Source of the DNA: Streptomyces sp. TRM70350
GTDB lineage: Bacteria > Actinomycetota > Actinomycetes > Streptomycetales > Streptomycetaceae
NCBI RefSeq assembly: GCF_019219825.1
Contig: NZ_JAHUXH010000011.1
Span: forward strand, 158,189 to 222,188
DNA length: 64,000 nt
Direction: 5' to 3'
The notes beneath the pieces were generated by a model that searched no databases, was not told the DNA's origin, and worked only from the letters and a program-made list of their open reading frames with translations. Position 1 is the stretch's first letter; each line of letters begins with the position of its first letter. Both the position numbers and the translations under genes were made by a program. Of this stretch, positions 15,520 through 24,597 are shown in pieces.

Positions 15520-18267
15520 GTGTCGGAAAACAAAGATCCCCAGGTAGCCGAATCCGGCAAGAGTGTTGAGGGCGTGAAGTTCGTTTACGACTTCACCGAG
15601 GGCAACAAGGACCTCAAGGACCTCCTCGGCGGCAAGGGCGCGAACCTCGCCGAGATGACCAACCTGGGCCTTCCCGTCCCTCCGGGCTTCACCATCACCA
15701 CCGAGGCCTGCAAGGTCTACCTCGACAGTGGCGAGGAGCCCGCGGCACTGCGTGACGAGGTGAGTGCGCACCTCGACGCGCTGGAGCAGAAGATGGGCAA
15801 GAAGCTCGGTCAGGCCGACAACCCCCTCCTCGTGTCGGTCCGCTCGGGTGCCAAGTTCTCCATGCCCGGCATGATGGACACCGTCCTCAACATCGGTCTC
15901 TCCGACAAGTCCGTGCAGGGCCTGGCCAAGCAGGCCGGCGACGAGCGGTTCGCCTGGGACTCGTACCGCCGCCTCATCCAGATGTTCGGCAAGACCGTCC
16001 TCGGCGTCGACGGCGACCTCTTCGAGGAGGCGCTGGAGAAGGCCAAGGAGGCCAAGAAGGTCGCGGTCGACACCGAGCTGGAGGCCGCGGACCTGAAGAA
16101 GCTCGTCACCGCCTTCAAGAAGATCGTCAAGAAGGAGGCGGGCCGCGACTTCCCGCAGGACCCGCGCGAGCAGATGGACCTCGCCATCAAGGCGGTCTTC
16201 GACTCCTGGAACGGCGACCGGGCCAAGCTCTACCGCCGCCAGGAGCGCATCCCGCACGACCTCGGCACGGCCGTCAACGTCTGCTCGATGGTCTTCGGCA
16301 ACCTGGGCCCGGACTCCGGGACTGGTGTGGCGTTCACCAGGGACCCCGCCAGCGGCCACCAGGGCGTCTACGGCGACTACCTGCAGAACGCCCAGGGCGA
16401 GGACGTCGTGGCGGGCATCCGCAACACGGTCCCGCTCGCGGAGCTGGAACGGATCGACAAGAAGTCGTACGACCAGCTGATGCAGATCATGGAGACGCTG
16501 GAGAACCACTACAAGGACCTGTGCGACATCGAGTTCACGATCGAGCGCGGTCAGCTGTGGATGCTCCAGACCCGCGTGGGCAAGCGCACCGCGGGTGCCG
16601 CCTTCCGCATCGCCACGCAGCTGGTGGACCAGGGCCTGATCGACGAGGCCGAGGCCCTGCAGCGCGTCACCGGCGCCCAGCTCGCCCAGCTGATGTTCCC
16701 CCGTTTCGACGAGAGCGCCAAGGTCGAGCAGGTCGGCCGGGGCATCGCGGCGTCGCCGGGCGCGGCGGTCGGCAAGGCGGTCTTCGACTCGTACACCGCG
16801 GTGAAGTGGTCCCGTTCGGGCGAGAAGGTCATCCTGATCCGCCGCGAGACGAACCCCGACGACCTGGACGGCATGATCGCGGCGGAGGGCATCCTCACCT
16901 CGCGCGGCGGCAAGACCTCCCACGCGGCCGTCGTGGCCCGCGGCATGGGCAAGACCTGCGTCTGCGGCGCGGAGGAGCTGGAGGTCGACACCAAGCGCCG
17001 CCGGATGACGGTGCCGGGCGGGCACGTCGTCGAGGAGGGCGACCTCATCTCCATCGACGGCTCGACGGGCAAGGTCTACCTGGGCGAGGTCCCGGTGGTC
17101 CCCTCCCCGGTCGTCGAGTACTTCGAGGGCCGGATGCACGCGGGCGCCGACGACGCCGACGAGCTGGTCGAGGCCGTCCACCGCATCATGGCGTTCGCGG
17201 ACCGCAAGCGCAGGCTGCGCGTGCGCGCCAACGCGGACAACGCCGAGGACGCGCTGCGGGCCCGCCGCTTCGGCGCGCAGGGCATCGGCCTGTGCCGCAC
17301 GGAGCACATGTTCCTCGGCGACCGCCGCGAGCTGGTGGAGCGGCTCATCCTCGCGGACACGGAGGCGGAGCGCGAGGAGTCCCTGAAGGAGCTCCTCCCG
17401 CTGCAGAAGCAGGACTTCGTCGAACTCTTCGAGGCGATGGACGGCCTCCCGGTCACCGTCCGTCTCCTGGACCCCCCGCTGCACGAGTTCCTCCCCGACA
17501 TCACGGAGCTGTCGGTCCGCGTGGCGCTGGCGGAGTCCCGCCAGGAGCCGCACGAGAACGAACTGCGCCTGCTCCAGGCGGTCCACCGCCTGCACGAGCA
17601 GAACCCGATGCTGGGCCTGCGGGGCGTCCGGCTGGGCCTGGTCATCCCCGGTCTGTTCACGATGCAGGTACGGGCCATCGCCGAGGCCGCGGCCGAGCGC
17701 AAGGCGGCGAAGGGCGACCCGCGCGCCGAGATCATGATCCCGCTGGTCGGCACGGTGCAGGAGCTGGAGATCGTCCGCGAGGAGGCCGACCAGGTCGTCG
17801 CCGAGGTCGAGGCGGCGACGGGCACCGAGCTGAAGCTGGCGATCGGCACGATGATCGAACTCCCGCGCGCCGCGCTGACCGCCGGTCAGATCGCGGAGGC
17901 GGCGGAGTTCTTCAGCTTCGGCACGAACGACCTCACGCAGACGGTGTGGGGCTTCAGCCGGGACGACGTGGAGGCCTCGTTCTTCACGGCGTACCTGGAG
18001 AAGGGCATCTTCGGCGTCTCCCCGTTCGAGACGATCGACAAGGACGGCGTGGGCTCGCTGGTCGCCGCGGCGGCGAAGGCGGGCCGGGAGACCCGCCCCG
18101 ACCTGAAGCTCGGTGTCTGCGGCGAGCACGGCGGAGACCCGGAGTCCGTCCACTTCTTCCACGAGGTGGGGCTGGACTACGTCTCCTGCTCGCCGTTCCG
18201 GATCCCGGTGGCGCGACTGGAGGCGGGCCGGGCGGCGTCGCAGTCGGCGGGGAGCGACCACCGCTGA
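15520..18267 (+). CDS. ppdK: Pyruvate, phosphate dikinase
   Basis: Interconverts pyruvate, ATP and phosphate with phosphoenolpyruvate, AMP and pyrophosphate; 915 residues, close to the usual 880-900. Domains in order are the nucleotide-binding grasp domain (LLGGKGANLAEMTNLGLPVP; SVRSGAKFSMPGMMDTVLN), the swivelling phospho-His domain (TSRGGKTSHAAVVARGMGK, His catalytic) and the PEP-binding barrel (GIGLCRTEHMF; GTNDLTQTVWGFSRDD; LGVCGEHGGDP with the catalytic Cys). The GTG start lies 8 nt after GAGGAG. It is transcribed alone and probably serves gluconeogenesis or glycolytic balance. Confidence 0.97.
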   Translation: MSENKDPQVAESGKSVEGVKFVYDFTEGNKDLKDLLGGKGANLAEMTNLGLPVPPGFTITTEACKVYLDSGEEPAALRDEVSAHLDALEQKMGKKLGQADNPLLVSVRSGAKFSMPGMMDTVLNIGLSDKSVQGLAKQAGDERFAWDSYRRLIQMFGKTVLGVDGDLFEEALEKAKEAKKVAVDTELEAADLKKLVTAFKKIVKKEAGRDFPQDPREQMDLAIKAVFDSWNGDRAKLYRRQERIPHDLGTAVNVCSMVFGNLGPDSGTGVAFTRDPASGHQGVYGDYLQNAQGEDVVAGIRNTVPLAELERIDKKSYDQLMQIMETLENHYKDLCDIEFTIERGQLWMLQTRVGKRTAGAAFRIATQLVDQGLIDEAEALQRVTGAQLAQLMFPRFDESAKVEQVGRGIAASPGAAVGKAVFDSYTAVKWSRSGEKVILIRRETNPDDLDGMIAAEGILTSRGGKTSHAAVVARGMGKTCVCGAEELEVDTKRRRMTVPGGHVVEEGDLISIDGSTGKVYLGEVPVVPSPVVEYFEGRMHAGADDADELVEAVHRIMAFADRKRRLRVRANADNAEDALRARRFGAQGIGLCRTEHMFLGDRRELVERLILADTEAEREESLKELLPLQKQDFVELFEAMDGLPVTVRLLDPPLHEFLPDITELSVRVALAESRQEPHENELRLLQAVHRLHEQNPMLGLRGVRLGLVIPGLFTMQVRAIAEAAAERKAAKGDPRAEIMIPLVGTVQELEIVREEADQVVAEVEAATGTELKLAIGTMIELPRAALTAGQIAEAAEFFSFGTNDLTQTVWGFSRDDVEASFFTAYLEKGIFGVSPFETIDKDGVGSLVAAAAKAGRETRPDLKLGVCGEHGGDPESVHFFHEVGLDYVSCSPFRIPVARLEAGRAASQSAGSDHR

Positions 18268-18290
18268 CCTGACCACAGGGTCCAAGGACC

Positions 18291-18339
18291 CCGGAACCGC
18301 CGTTGATCCCCGACCTTCACGATCCGGCGGCGGTTCCGG
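18291..18339 (+). terminator. Hairpin after ppdK
   Basis: A perfect 12-bp inverted repeat (CCGGAACCGCCG and its complement) with a 25-nt loop lies 23 bp after the ppdK stop. Confidence 0.7.
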
Positions 18340-18349
18340 ATCACGAGGA

Positions 18350-18381
18350 GAGGGCGGCACTCTGTGCGGGGTGCCGCCCTC
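18350..18381. terminator. Hairpin between convergent ppdK and galU
   Basis: A perfect 11-bp inverted repeat (GAGGGCGGCAC and its complement) with a 10-nt loop lies 6 bp past the galU stop. It probably stops transcription from both sides. Confidence 0.8.
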
Positions 18382-18387
18382 TTCGTC

Positions 18388-19290
18388 CTACTCGGCGGGC
18401 TGATCGAGTTCCGAGGCGAGCCGGCGCAGATGCGGGCCGTACTCCGGGTCGGCCAGGGCGGCGGCGAACTGGGCGGTGAGGTAGGCGAGCGGGTTGCCGG
18501 TGTCGTACCAACGTCCCTGGATGACCTGCCCGTACACGGCCCGGCTGCCGGCGTAGGCGTTGATCGCGTCGGTCAGGTAGATCTCGCCGGTCTGGTGCTC
18601 GTACCAGCGCTTGGTCTGCTCGCGCAGCTCGTCGACGATGCCCGGGGTGATGACGTACCCGCCGATGGCCGCGTAGGCGGAGGGCGCGTCCTGCGGCTTG
18701 GGCTTCTCCACCAGGCCGGTGATGCGCAGCAGGCCGTCGCCGAGGTCCTCCTTGACGACGGGTACGCCGTACCGCTGGGAGTCGGCCGGGTCCATCGGCA
18801 TCAGCGCGAGGACCGGGCAGCTGGTGGCCTCGTAGGCCCGGATCAGCTGCTGGGCGCGCGGCACCTCGGCGACGAACACGTCGTCCGGCCACAGTACGAG
18901 CATCGGCTCGTCACCGAAGTTGCGGGCGGCGTTGAGGACGGGGGTGCCGTTGCCGTACGGGCCGTGCTGGTCGAGGTAGGTGATGTGCCCGAGCCGGGAC
19001 AGCTCGCCGACCTCCTCCACGGCGTCCGCGTACGCCGCCTTGCCGTCGGCGCGCAGCTGCGCGACGAGCGCGGGGTTGGGCCGGAAGTGGTCCTGGATGA
19101 GGCCCTTCCCGCCCGAGACGACGATGGTGATGTCGGTGATGCCGGAGGCCACGAGCTCCCGGACGGTGTGCTCGACGACGGGTTTGTCACCGACGGGCAG
19201 CATCTCCTTCGGCGTGGCCTTGGTCAGCGGAAGAAGCCTGGAACCGAGGCCGGCGGCGGGAATGACTGCCCTGCGGATGGTCGTGGCCAT
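18388..19290 (-). CDS. galU: UTP-glucose-1-phosphate uridylyltransferase
   Basis: Makes UDP-glucose from UTP and glucose-1-phosphate, 300 residues. The nucleotidyltransferase signature AAGLGSRLLPLTKATPKEML is at residues 12-31. Other family blocks are PVVEHTVRELVASGI, VLWPDDVFV, GLVEKPKPQDAPSAYAAIGG and GEIYLTDAI, plus the late GRWYDTGNPLAYL. The ATG follows a GGGGGG Shine-Dalgarno. It feeds cell-envelope and glycan synthesis and is monocistronic here. Confidence 0.96.
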   Translation of the reverse strand: MATTIRRAVIPAAGLGSRLLPLTKATPKEMLPVGDKPVVEHTVRELVASGITDITIVVSGGKGLIQDHFRPNPALVAQLRADGKAAYADAVEEVGELSRLGHITYLDQHGPYGNGTPVLNAARNFGDEPMLVLWPDDVFVAEVPRAQQLIRAYEATSCPVLALMPMDPADSQRYGVPVVKEDLGDGLLRITGLVEKPKPQDAPSAYAAIGGYVITPGIVDELREQTKRWYEHQTGEIYLTDAINAYAGSRAVYGQVIQGRWYDTGNPLAYLTAQFAAALADPEYGPHLRRLASELDQPAE

Positions 19291-19701
19291 GGAGCCCCCC
19301 TGAGGTGAGGTCGGTGTCGCGGACGTGGATGTCGACGTGGTGGCGGTGAGTGTGCCATCCGGACGTGTACCGGCGAGGGACTGACCATGCCGGTGGTGTG
19401 GAGGAGCGGGGTCCTTCGCGCGGCCATTGATTCACCCGACCCACTACCCGCAAGCCGCCGTGCCGACGCGGCGTGCCTGCGAGGCGCGGGCGCGCCGCTC
19501 ACCACAGGCCCACCGGCCAACGAGCCCCGGCGCATCCCACGTAGGGCCCCGCTCCTCTCCGTCCTCGCGGCCTGCCGGAGAAGGCCCCGCCCCTCCGCCA
19601 CGGGGGATGCGGACGAGCGGAGCCGGTCAGAGGTGGTTACTGCGCGGGCTGGCCGCTACCGGGGCACATCTCCCGTCATCCCGGCGCCTGGTGTGGGGCG
19701 C
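19291..19701. other. Intergenic stretch with no recognisable gene
   Basis: About 410 bp upstream of galU and downstream of a five-gene cluster. All frames here are short or of non-coding composition. It presumably holds the galU promoter; no clear -35/-10 pair, repeat or RNA was seen. Confidence 0.5.
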
Positions 19702-19800
19702 TCACCCCGGGTTTGCGCTGCCGTAGGTGCCGCGGACGGGGCACGAGGCCGAGCACCGGCTCGGGTCGAAGCGGCCGCCGGGGTTGTGCGTGCATCCCAT
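19702..19800 (-). CDS. 32-residue Cys-containing mini-protein
   Basis: The frame begins MGCTHNPGGRFDPSRC and goes on to SASCPVRG; Cys 3, 16 and 20 with His 5 could form a small metal site. A strong Shine-Dalgarno (GTGAGGAG) lies 6-7 nt before the ATG. It is the last gene of the minus-strand cluster, 88 bp after the preceding gene. Support is the start signal, operon position and composition; no homologue is recognised. Confidence 0.5.
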   Translation of the reverse strand: MGCTHNPGGRFDPSRCSASCPVRGTYGSANPG

Positions 19801-19888
19801 ATCGAGCTCCTCACATCGTCGTGGTGGTGCTGACTGGTGGTGCTGTGCTGCTCCCTGCGCGGCCGGGGCCCCGGCTGGCGGGGAGGGT

Positions 19889-20287
19889 TCAGAGCTTCCG
19901 CACGTACGCCTTGGCGCCGTTGTGGAAGTACACGGTCAGACCTTGGCGGCTGTCGCCGTCGCGGACCGACCAGCGGTCGATGCGGGCGACCTCCGGGGAC
20001 TCGGCCTTGCCGATGGCGGCGGCGAGCCAACCCTCGGGGTTGTCGCCGGGCACTGCCTCCGTCCACGCCGCGGGTGCGCCTTCCACGGGCTGCTCCCCGT
20101 GGTCGTGGCGTTCGCTGTCGGCGAGCTGGCCCACGATCTGCCAGCGGGCCTCGCCCTCGGCCGTGGTGACCGCGATTCCGTACGGGTGCTTGGTGTCCCC
20201 TGCGTCCGCCAGGGTCTGCACCTGGACCGTTCCCTGGGTGTTCTTGAGGGTGTCGAGGGCGAAGGCCTGGAACCGTTCTGGACGCAT
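19889..20287 (-). CDS. Conserved hypothetical protein of a small-gene cluster
   Basis: A 132-residue soluble protein starting MRPERFQAFALDTLKNTQG, with mixed alpha/beta character and a C-terminal strand GLTVYFHNGAKAYVRKL. The start is placed at the second ATG, because GGGAGG lies 9-10 nt before it and only 1 nt before the upstream ATG (20296). It is fourth in the cluster read from 21419. No function is known to me; such proteins recur beside TPR regulators in Streptomyces. Confidence 0.75.
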   Translation of the reverse strand: MRPERFQAFALDTLKNTQGTVQVQTLADAGDTKHPYGIAVTTAEGEARWQIVGQLADSERHDHGEQPVEGAPAAWTEAVPGDNPEGWLAAAIGKAESPEVARIDRWSVRDGDSRQGLTVYFHNGAKAYVRKL

Positions 20288-20365
20288 GTGGGTCATTCCT
20301 CCCTTGGCGGGCCGCGCCAGTCCAGGAGCGCCGCGTGCGCGACATGCCGGTGGCCTTTGGGCCCT

Positions 20366-20893
20366 TTACGCGGGGGCAGGCGTCCCGGCAGCAGTGGGGT
20401 TTCGGCGAAGGTGGTTCCAGTGGTCGCCGAGCCGTCGGCCGCGCTCGCAGTGGCTGTCGTCGGTCCGGCAGACCCGGCATCGCGTCCCGTGGATGGCCCA
20501 GCGGCGGAAGGCCAGCTGGGCGGGGCTCCAGTGGTCGCCCGTCACCGGTCCGCTGTTGAAGGCCTCGTAGTGGCGGCACAGGGCGTGGACCGAGCGGGCG
20601 AGCCCCTGGGCGTGCGCGATTCCGGCGGGCAGGCTGCGGCCGGGCTCGACGCCCAGGAGGTGCCGCGCCTCACCGATGCAGGCGGACGCCGCGACCCGGA
20701 TCCCGGCGTCCGCCGGGGCGGCCAGCGTGGCGGTCTCGACCTCGGGGACGGCGAGCATGAGGTGCCCGCGCAGCTGGAGCGTGAGCGCCTCCAGCTCCTC
20801 GTGGCTGGGCGGTTCGGCGTCGTCCGCGAGCAGCCGGTGCGCGGTGGCGCGCATGGTCTGGATGTCGATCGGGAGGGAGGGGTTCACGGTCAT
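20366..20893 (-). CDS. DUF6415-like protein
   Basis: A 175-residue mostly helical protein. It has an acidic N-terminal block (EELEALTLQLRGHLMLAVPE), a central helix (GLARSVHALCRHYEAF) and a C-terminal Cys pair in RCRVCRTDDSHC, which might bind zinc. It resembles the actinobacterial DUF6415 family from memory. Its ATG overlaps the preceding stop (ATGA), so translation is coupled. The role is unknown. Confidence 0.7.
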   Translation of the reverse strand: MTVNPSLPIDIQTMRATAHRLLADDAEPPSHEELEALTLQLRGHLMLAVPEVETATLAAPADAGIRVAASACIGEARHLLGVEPGRSLPAGIAHAQGLARSVHALCRHYEAFNSGPVTGDHWSPAQLAFRRWAIHGTRCRVCRTDDSHCERGRRLGDHWNHLRRNPTAAGTPAPA

Positions 20894-21114
20894 GGCAGTT
20901 CACCCCTGGACCGGGCGTTGGCGGCCGCGACGGCAGCGCTGAGACCGTCAGAGACGGTGACCGGCTTCAGGGTCTCCGGCTTGGCATCCCACTCCACGCC
21001 ACCGCCGAGGGGCCGCAGTTGTACGTACGGGCCCTCGAAGCCCATCACCCTGCCGACCTTCCTGGTGGCGGTGTCCTCGACGGTCTCGTGCAGCTTGGGC
21101 TTGTACGCCGTCAT
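20890..21114 (-). CDS. Small conserved hypothetical protein
   Basis: A 74-residue protein, MTAYKPKLHETVEDTATRKV then GRVMGFEGPYVQLRPLGGG, reading like a small SH3-type beta barrel. It is linked to both neighbours by ATGA overlaps, the second gene of the cluster. This arrangement is recurrent in Streptomyces but of unknown function. Confidence 0.75.
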   Translation of the reverse strand: MTAYKPKLHETVEDTATRKVGRVMGFEGPYVQLRPLGGGVEWDAKPETLKPVTVSDGLSAAVAAANARSRGELP

Positions 21115-21419
21115 CGCCACTGCGCCTCCCCGGCCGGTGCCGCGAGCGCCGGCACGCATTCCTCTGGGGCCAGTACGTAGACGCGCACCAGGGCGCCTGC
21201 CTCCGGCTCCAGGGCGGCGGGCGCGGCGGCCGGCCACAGGTGCGGGGCCCTGCGTCGGCGCGCCCCGGCAAGGATCGCAGCCCACATCTCCGGCGACGGG
21301 CGACCCGTCGAGTCCGGCATGACCGTGGGAACGGCGGTAGTGCGGGCGTGCCTGCCGGGCGTACGCCGCCCGAGTAGGCGACCTCTCAGCCGTGCGAGGG
21401 CACGTGGTACACATGGCAT
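21111..21419 (-). CDS. Small basic/proline-rich protein, first gene of the cluster
   Basis: A 102-residue protein with an Arg-rich N-terminus (RALARLRGRLLGRRTPGRHA) and a C-terminal segment ALVRVYVLAPEECVPAL. It overlaps the next gene by ATGA. The region upstream (21420-21761) is the divergent promoter region shared with the TPR regulator. I do not recognise a family. Confidence 0.6.
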   Translation of the reverse strand: MPCVPRALARLRGRLLGRRTPGRHARTTAVPTVMPDSTGRPSPEMWAAILAGARRRRAPHLWPAAAPAALEPEAGALVRVYVLAPEECVPALAAPAGEAQWR

Positions 21420-21761
21420 TGTCGACGCTCCTCAGTAGCGTTGGCCGCGCCCTGGGGCCGTCGCGAGCGGTCGCCAGGGTCCGATCTGTTCACGGCCATC
21501 TCTGTCTCATCCTGTGCGTGCCCGACTGGGCACTCTCCGTGAATGCCCTATGAGAGTGGCAACGCGCCCAGTCACACCTCCACCCCCACATCCGCCTCGG
21601 GTTTCCATTGGGCCGTGGTGATGAGCAGCGGCCTTCCACCGCGTTTCCACCGGACTTGTACCGACTGCGCCAACTACTGCTTGTATGGAGCAGGTTGGGG
21701 CCGCGGCGTTCTATCGTCGTGACGCAGTGACAAAGTGCGGACCCGGGGCAGAGGGGGCGCC
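21420..21761. promoter_or_regulatory. Divergent intergenic region of the TPR-regulator locus
   Basis: A 342-bp gap between divergent genes. It contains a perfect GTGCCC-GACT-GGGCAC inverted repeat (21518-21533) and two GTTTCCA motifs (about 21600 and 21643). No confident -35/-10 pair was found; regulation by the adjacent TPR protein is inferred. Confidence 0.45.
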
Positions 21762-23099
21762 ATGACCACGTTGTTCCGTCACCTGGTCGACCAGCGGGAA
21801 TGGAAAGACCCCAGGGCGTTCCTCCCTCGCTTCCGGGAGGCCGCACAGCGGCTGGCCGACACCGACCAGGACCCCGACCTGGCCACCTGCACACCAGCAT
21901 CCAGCACCTTCGAGGCCTGGTACTACAACCAGCGCAAGCCGAACCGCGATGCCAGGCGCGTCCTCGTCGCCATGTTCGGCCACAGCTTCGAACGGCTCTG
22001 GGGGCCCACGCAGGACGCTTTGCCCGACTCCACCGACACGTCACTCCTGGACGACCGCGCTACACCCGGCGCGGAACTGCGCAACATGAGAAGGGGTGCT
22101 GACATGGCAGCACGACGCGCGCGGGACTTCGCGATGGGAGCCGAACGAGGCCAACTCGGCGCAGAAACCATCGGCTTCCTGCAAGACGAGGTACGACGGA
22201 TCGCAGAGAGGTACCCGCGGGTCCCGCTGTCGGGCATCTTCGACGACCTCGCCGCCGCACAGGACGAGGTGTTCCGGCACATCGAGGGCGGCCGGTCGAA
22301 GCCCTCGCAACTGCGGCAGCTGCACATCATGGCCACCCTGCTGTCATGGTTCATGGCCAAGGCCAGTCATGACATGGGAGATCCGCACTCGGCGATGATG
22401 CAGGCACGCGCCGCCGGTGTGTGCGCTCAGCAGGCGGAGCACTCTGGGCTCATCGCGTTGACCGACGGGCTGAAGTCCCTGATCACATACTGGTCGGGCA
22501 GCGCGGACGACGCCCTCTACTACGCGCGCAAGGGAGCCACTGAGCATCCCGATCTGCACGGCACGGTGGGTGTGTGGCTTCCGAGCCTGGAGGCGAGGGC
22601 TGCGGCACTCCTCGGGGACGAGGAGAGGGCGCGCGCGGCGATCGAGCGGGCCGAGCAGAAGCGTGATCGCGTGTCTTCGGACGACCTCGACGAGTTTGGT
22701 GGGCTGTTGACCTTCCCCGCTCAGAAGCAGCTGTACTACACCGTGGAGTCGCACGTTCTGCTCGGCCACGGGGATGCACGCACCACGGCGCAGGCGGAGA
22801 AGGCTGCACAACTGTTCAGCGACCCCGACGCGCCGCACTGGGCATTCGGGGACCAGGCAGGTGCGCAGTGCAATCTCGCACTGATCCGGCTTCACGCCGG
22901 CGACCTGGACGGTGCGGCCGATGCCATCCGGCCCGTTCTGGATCTGCCGGCCGGCCAGCGCAACCGGGGCATCGTCGTCTCTGCGCAGCGCGTCCAAGCA
23001 GCGCTTGCCCGCGAACCCATCCGTACGGCCATCCTCGCCCGCGAGCTGCGTGAGGAAATCGCCCTCTATCCGCCCAGCAGGCCCGCGCTCACGCGGTGA
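21762..23099 (+). CDS. TPR-containing regulator
   Basis: A 445-residue protein. The N-terminal about 90 residues (FRHLVDQREWKDPRAFLPRF; TFEAWYYNQRKPNRDARRVL) form a predicted HTH-like DNA-binding module. The rest is a run of helical repeats (SLEARAAALLGDEERARAAI; CNLALIRLHAGDLDGAADAI) typical of tetratricopeptide sensors. The ATG follows GAGGGGGCGCC. It is divergent from the five-gene cluster, which it probably controls. Such regulators in Streptomyces often respond to small molecules or peptides; the signal is unknown. Confidence 0.75.
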   Translation: MTTLFRHLVDQREWKDPRAFLPRFREAAQRLADTDQDPDLATCTPASSTFEAWYYNQRKPNRDARRVLVAMFGHSFERLWGPTQDALPDSTDTSLLDDRATPGAELRNMRRGADMAARRARDFAMGAERGQLGAETIGFLQDEVRRIAERYPRVPLSGIFDDLAAAQDEVFRHIEGGRSKPSQLRQLHIMATLLSWFMAKASHDMGDPHSAMMQARAAGVCAQQAEHSGLIALTDGLKSLITYWSGSADDALYYARKGATEHPDLHGTVGVWLPSLEARAAALLGDEERARAAIERAEQKRDRVSSDDLDEFGGLLTFPAQKQLYYTVESHVLLGHGDARTTAQAEKAAQLFSDPDAPHWAFGDQAGAQCNLALIRLHAGDLDGAADAIRPVLDLPAGQRNRGIVVSAQRVQAALAREPIRTAILARELREEIALYPPSRPALTR

Positions 23100-23122
23100 A
23101 CACCGCCAGTAGAGTCCGGGAC

Positions 23123-23677
23123 ATGTATCCGGTCCATCGCCTCGGCCAGCGCCTGGAACTCCGCGAGCTCCAGGCGGACGACGCCGACGCCGTGTTCGCC
23201 ATCTACGGCAGTGAGGCAGCGACCGAGCACCTGTCGTTCGAACCGCGCACGCTCGACGAAGTCAGGCAGATCGTGACCCGGTCCATCGAGACGGCGAAGG
23301 CGACGCCGCGGTCCGAGTACGCGCTCGCCGTCGTCGAACGCAGCACACGCGCGCTCATCGGCTTCGGCCGACTGGCCCTGGACCCCCACCAGCCCGGCGG
23401 AGCCACGATGGGTTTCGCACTGCGACCCGTCTCCTGGGGCCACGGCTACGGAGTCGAGACCGTACGGCTGCTGCTCGCACTGGGCTTCGAGGAACTCGGT
23501 CTGCACCGCATCTGGGGTGCGCGGTCGCCGGTCAACGAGGCGTCCGCAAAGGCGATGACCCGTGCCGGGATGATCGAGGAAGGTCGGATCCGTGAACACG
23601 TCCGCAAGGGCGGCGCGTGGCGTGACTCCGTCGTCCACGCGATCCTTGACCGGGAGTGGACTGCTCAGGGCAAGTGA
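23123..23677 (+). CDS. GNAT family N-acetyltransferase (RimJ/RimL-like)
   Basis: Acetyl-CoA-dependent N-acetyltransferase, 184 residues. The fold blocks are LELRELQADDADAVFAIY, the acetyl-CoA-binding loop region SWGHGYGVETVRLLLALGFE, and LHRIWGARSPVNEASAKAM followed by AGMIEEGRIREHV, all typical of RimJ-like enzymes. TAGAGT lies 7 nt before the ATG, so a leaderless start is likely. GTG 23096, overlapping the regulator's stop, is the alternative. The acceptor is unknown. Confidence 0.88.
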   Translation: MYPVHRLGQRLELRELQADDADAVFAIYGSEAATEHLSFEPRTLDEVRQIVTRSIETAKATPRSEYALAVVERSTRALIGFGRLALDPHQPGGATMGFALRPVSWGHGYGVETVRLLLALGFEELGLHRIWGARSPVNEASAKAMTRAGMIEEGRIREHVRKGGAWRDSVVHAILDREWTAQGK

Positions 23678-23814
23678 CGCCCCCCCCAAGAGGCCCCGAG
23701 CCGCCCCACCCTGTTGCGGCATGCGCACGACATGTCCACTGCGTTCCCCCAGGGTCCCTGACCGCACGACCCCCGCCGTCGACCGGCGGCGGGGGCGGTC
23801 ACGGCACCTCTTGG

Positions 23815-24425
23815 AGGGAGAGCGGAACGTCGTCCTCCTGCGTGCGGCCGTCCTCGGCGGCTCTGCGGCCGCCCTGGGCGGAAGCCTGTGGCGCGGCGCC
23901 GCGTACGCGGCCCCCGCTCAGCCGGGCACGGGCCCCTACGGGGGGCCCTCCGTTCCCCCGACGCCAACGGCATCCGACTCTCCAGCGGCTTCACCAGCCG
24001 GGTGATCGCCCGTTCCGGGCAGAGGGTCTCCGGCACCTCGTACACCTGGCACAACGCCCCCGACGGCGGCGCCTGCTACGCCGACGATGGGGGTACCTCC
24101 CGCTCGAGCGAAGCCGAGAGTGGGGGAGGCTGGATCTATGTCTCCAACTCGGAGATCAACCCCTCCGGCGGCGCGAGCGCGATCAAGTTCTCGTCGACCG
24201 GCACGATCACGTCGGCGTACCGCATCCTCTCCGGCCCTCGCACCAACTGCGCGGGCGGCAAGACCCCGTGGAACACCTGGCTGTCCTGCGAGGAGGTGTC
24301 CCTCGGCTACGTCTACGAGACCGACCCGTGGGGCGTGAAGGCGGCGGTACGCCGTGACGCCATGGGCCGCTTCAAGCACGAGGCTGCCGCCGCCGACCCG
24401 GTCCGCAAGGTGATCTACCTTCCGT
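23815..24425 (+). pseudogene. PhoX-type alkaline phosphatase remnant (DUF839)
   Basis: The N-terminal part has a signal-like helix (VVLLRAAVLGGSAAALGGSL) in one frame. After about 23940 the coding continues in another: GIRLSSGFTSRVIARSGQRV, YTWHNAPDGGACYAD, YVSNSEINPSGGASAIKFSS, NTWLSCEEVSLGYVYETDPW and FKHEAAAADPVRKVIYL. All are PhoX family blocks. The homology ends at 24420 with the whole C-terminal half missing. A dispersed Streptomyces palindrome is inserted at 24088-24128. At least three separate lesions make this a pseudogene. Confidence 0.8.
24088..24128. repeat. Dispersed Streptomyces palindromic repeat inserted in the phoX remnant
   Basis: On the minus strand it reads CCTCCCCCACTCTCGGCTTC and continues GCTCGAGCGGGAGGTACCCC. 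This is a sequence seen many times in Streptomyces genomes, from memory. It adds about 14 residues (GGTSRSSEAESGGG) between CYAD and WIYVSNSE, which are adjacent in intact relatives. Confidence 0.75.
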
Positions 24426-24597
24426 ATCGGGCTGGTTTGAGATGTCGGTGGGACACGAGGACGCTTGAAGGCAGCGGCCCACCGAGTCGCTGTCGAGTTC
24501 CTGTCGAGTTCGCCGAGCCGGTCGAGCCCGCCGGGAACGTGGCGTTTCATCGAGTCCCACCGACCCTTCATGCCCCACCCTTCACGGAGGCACGAAC

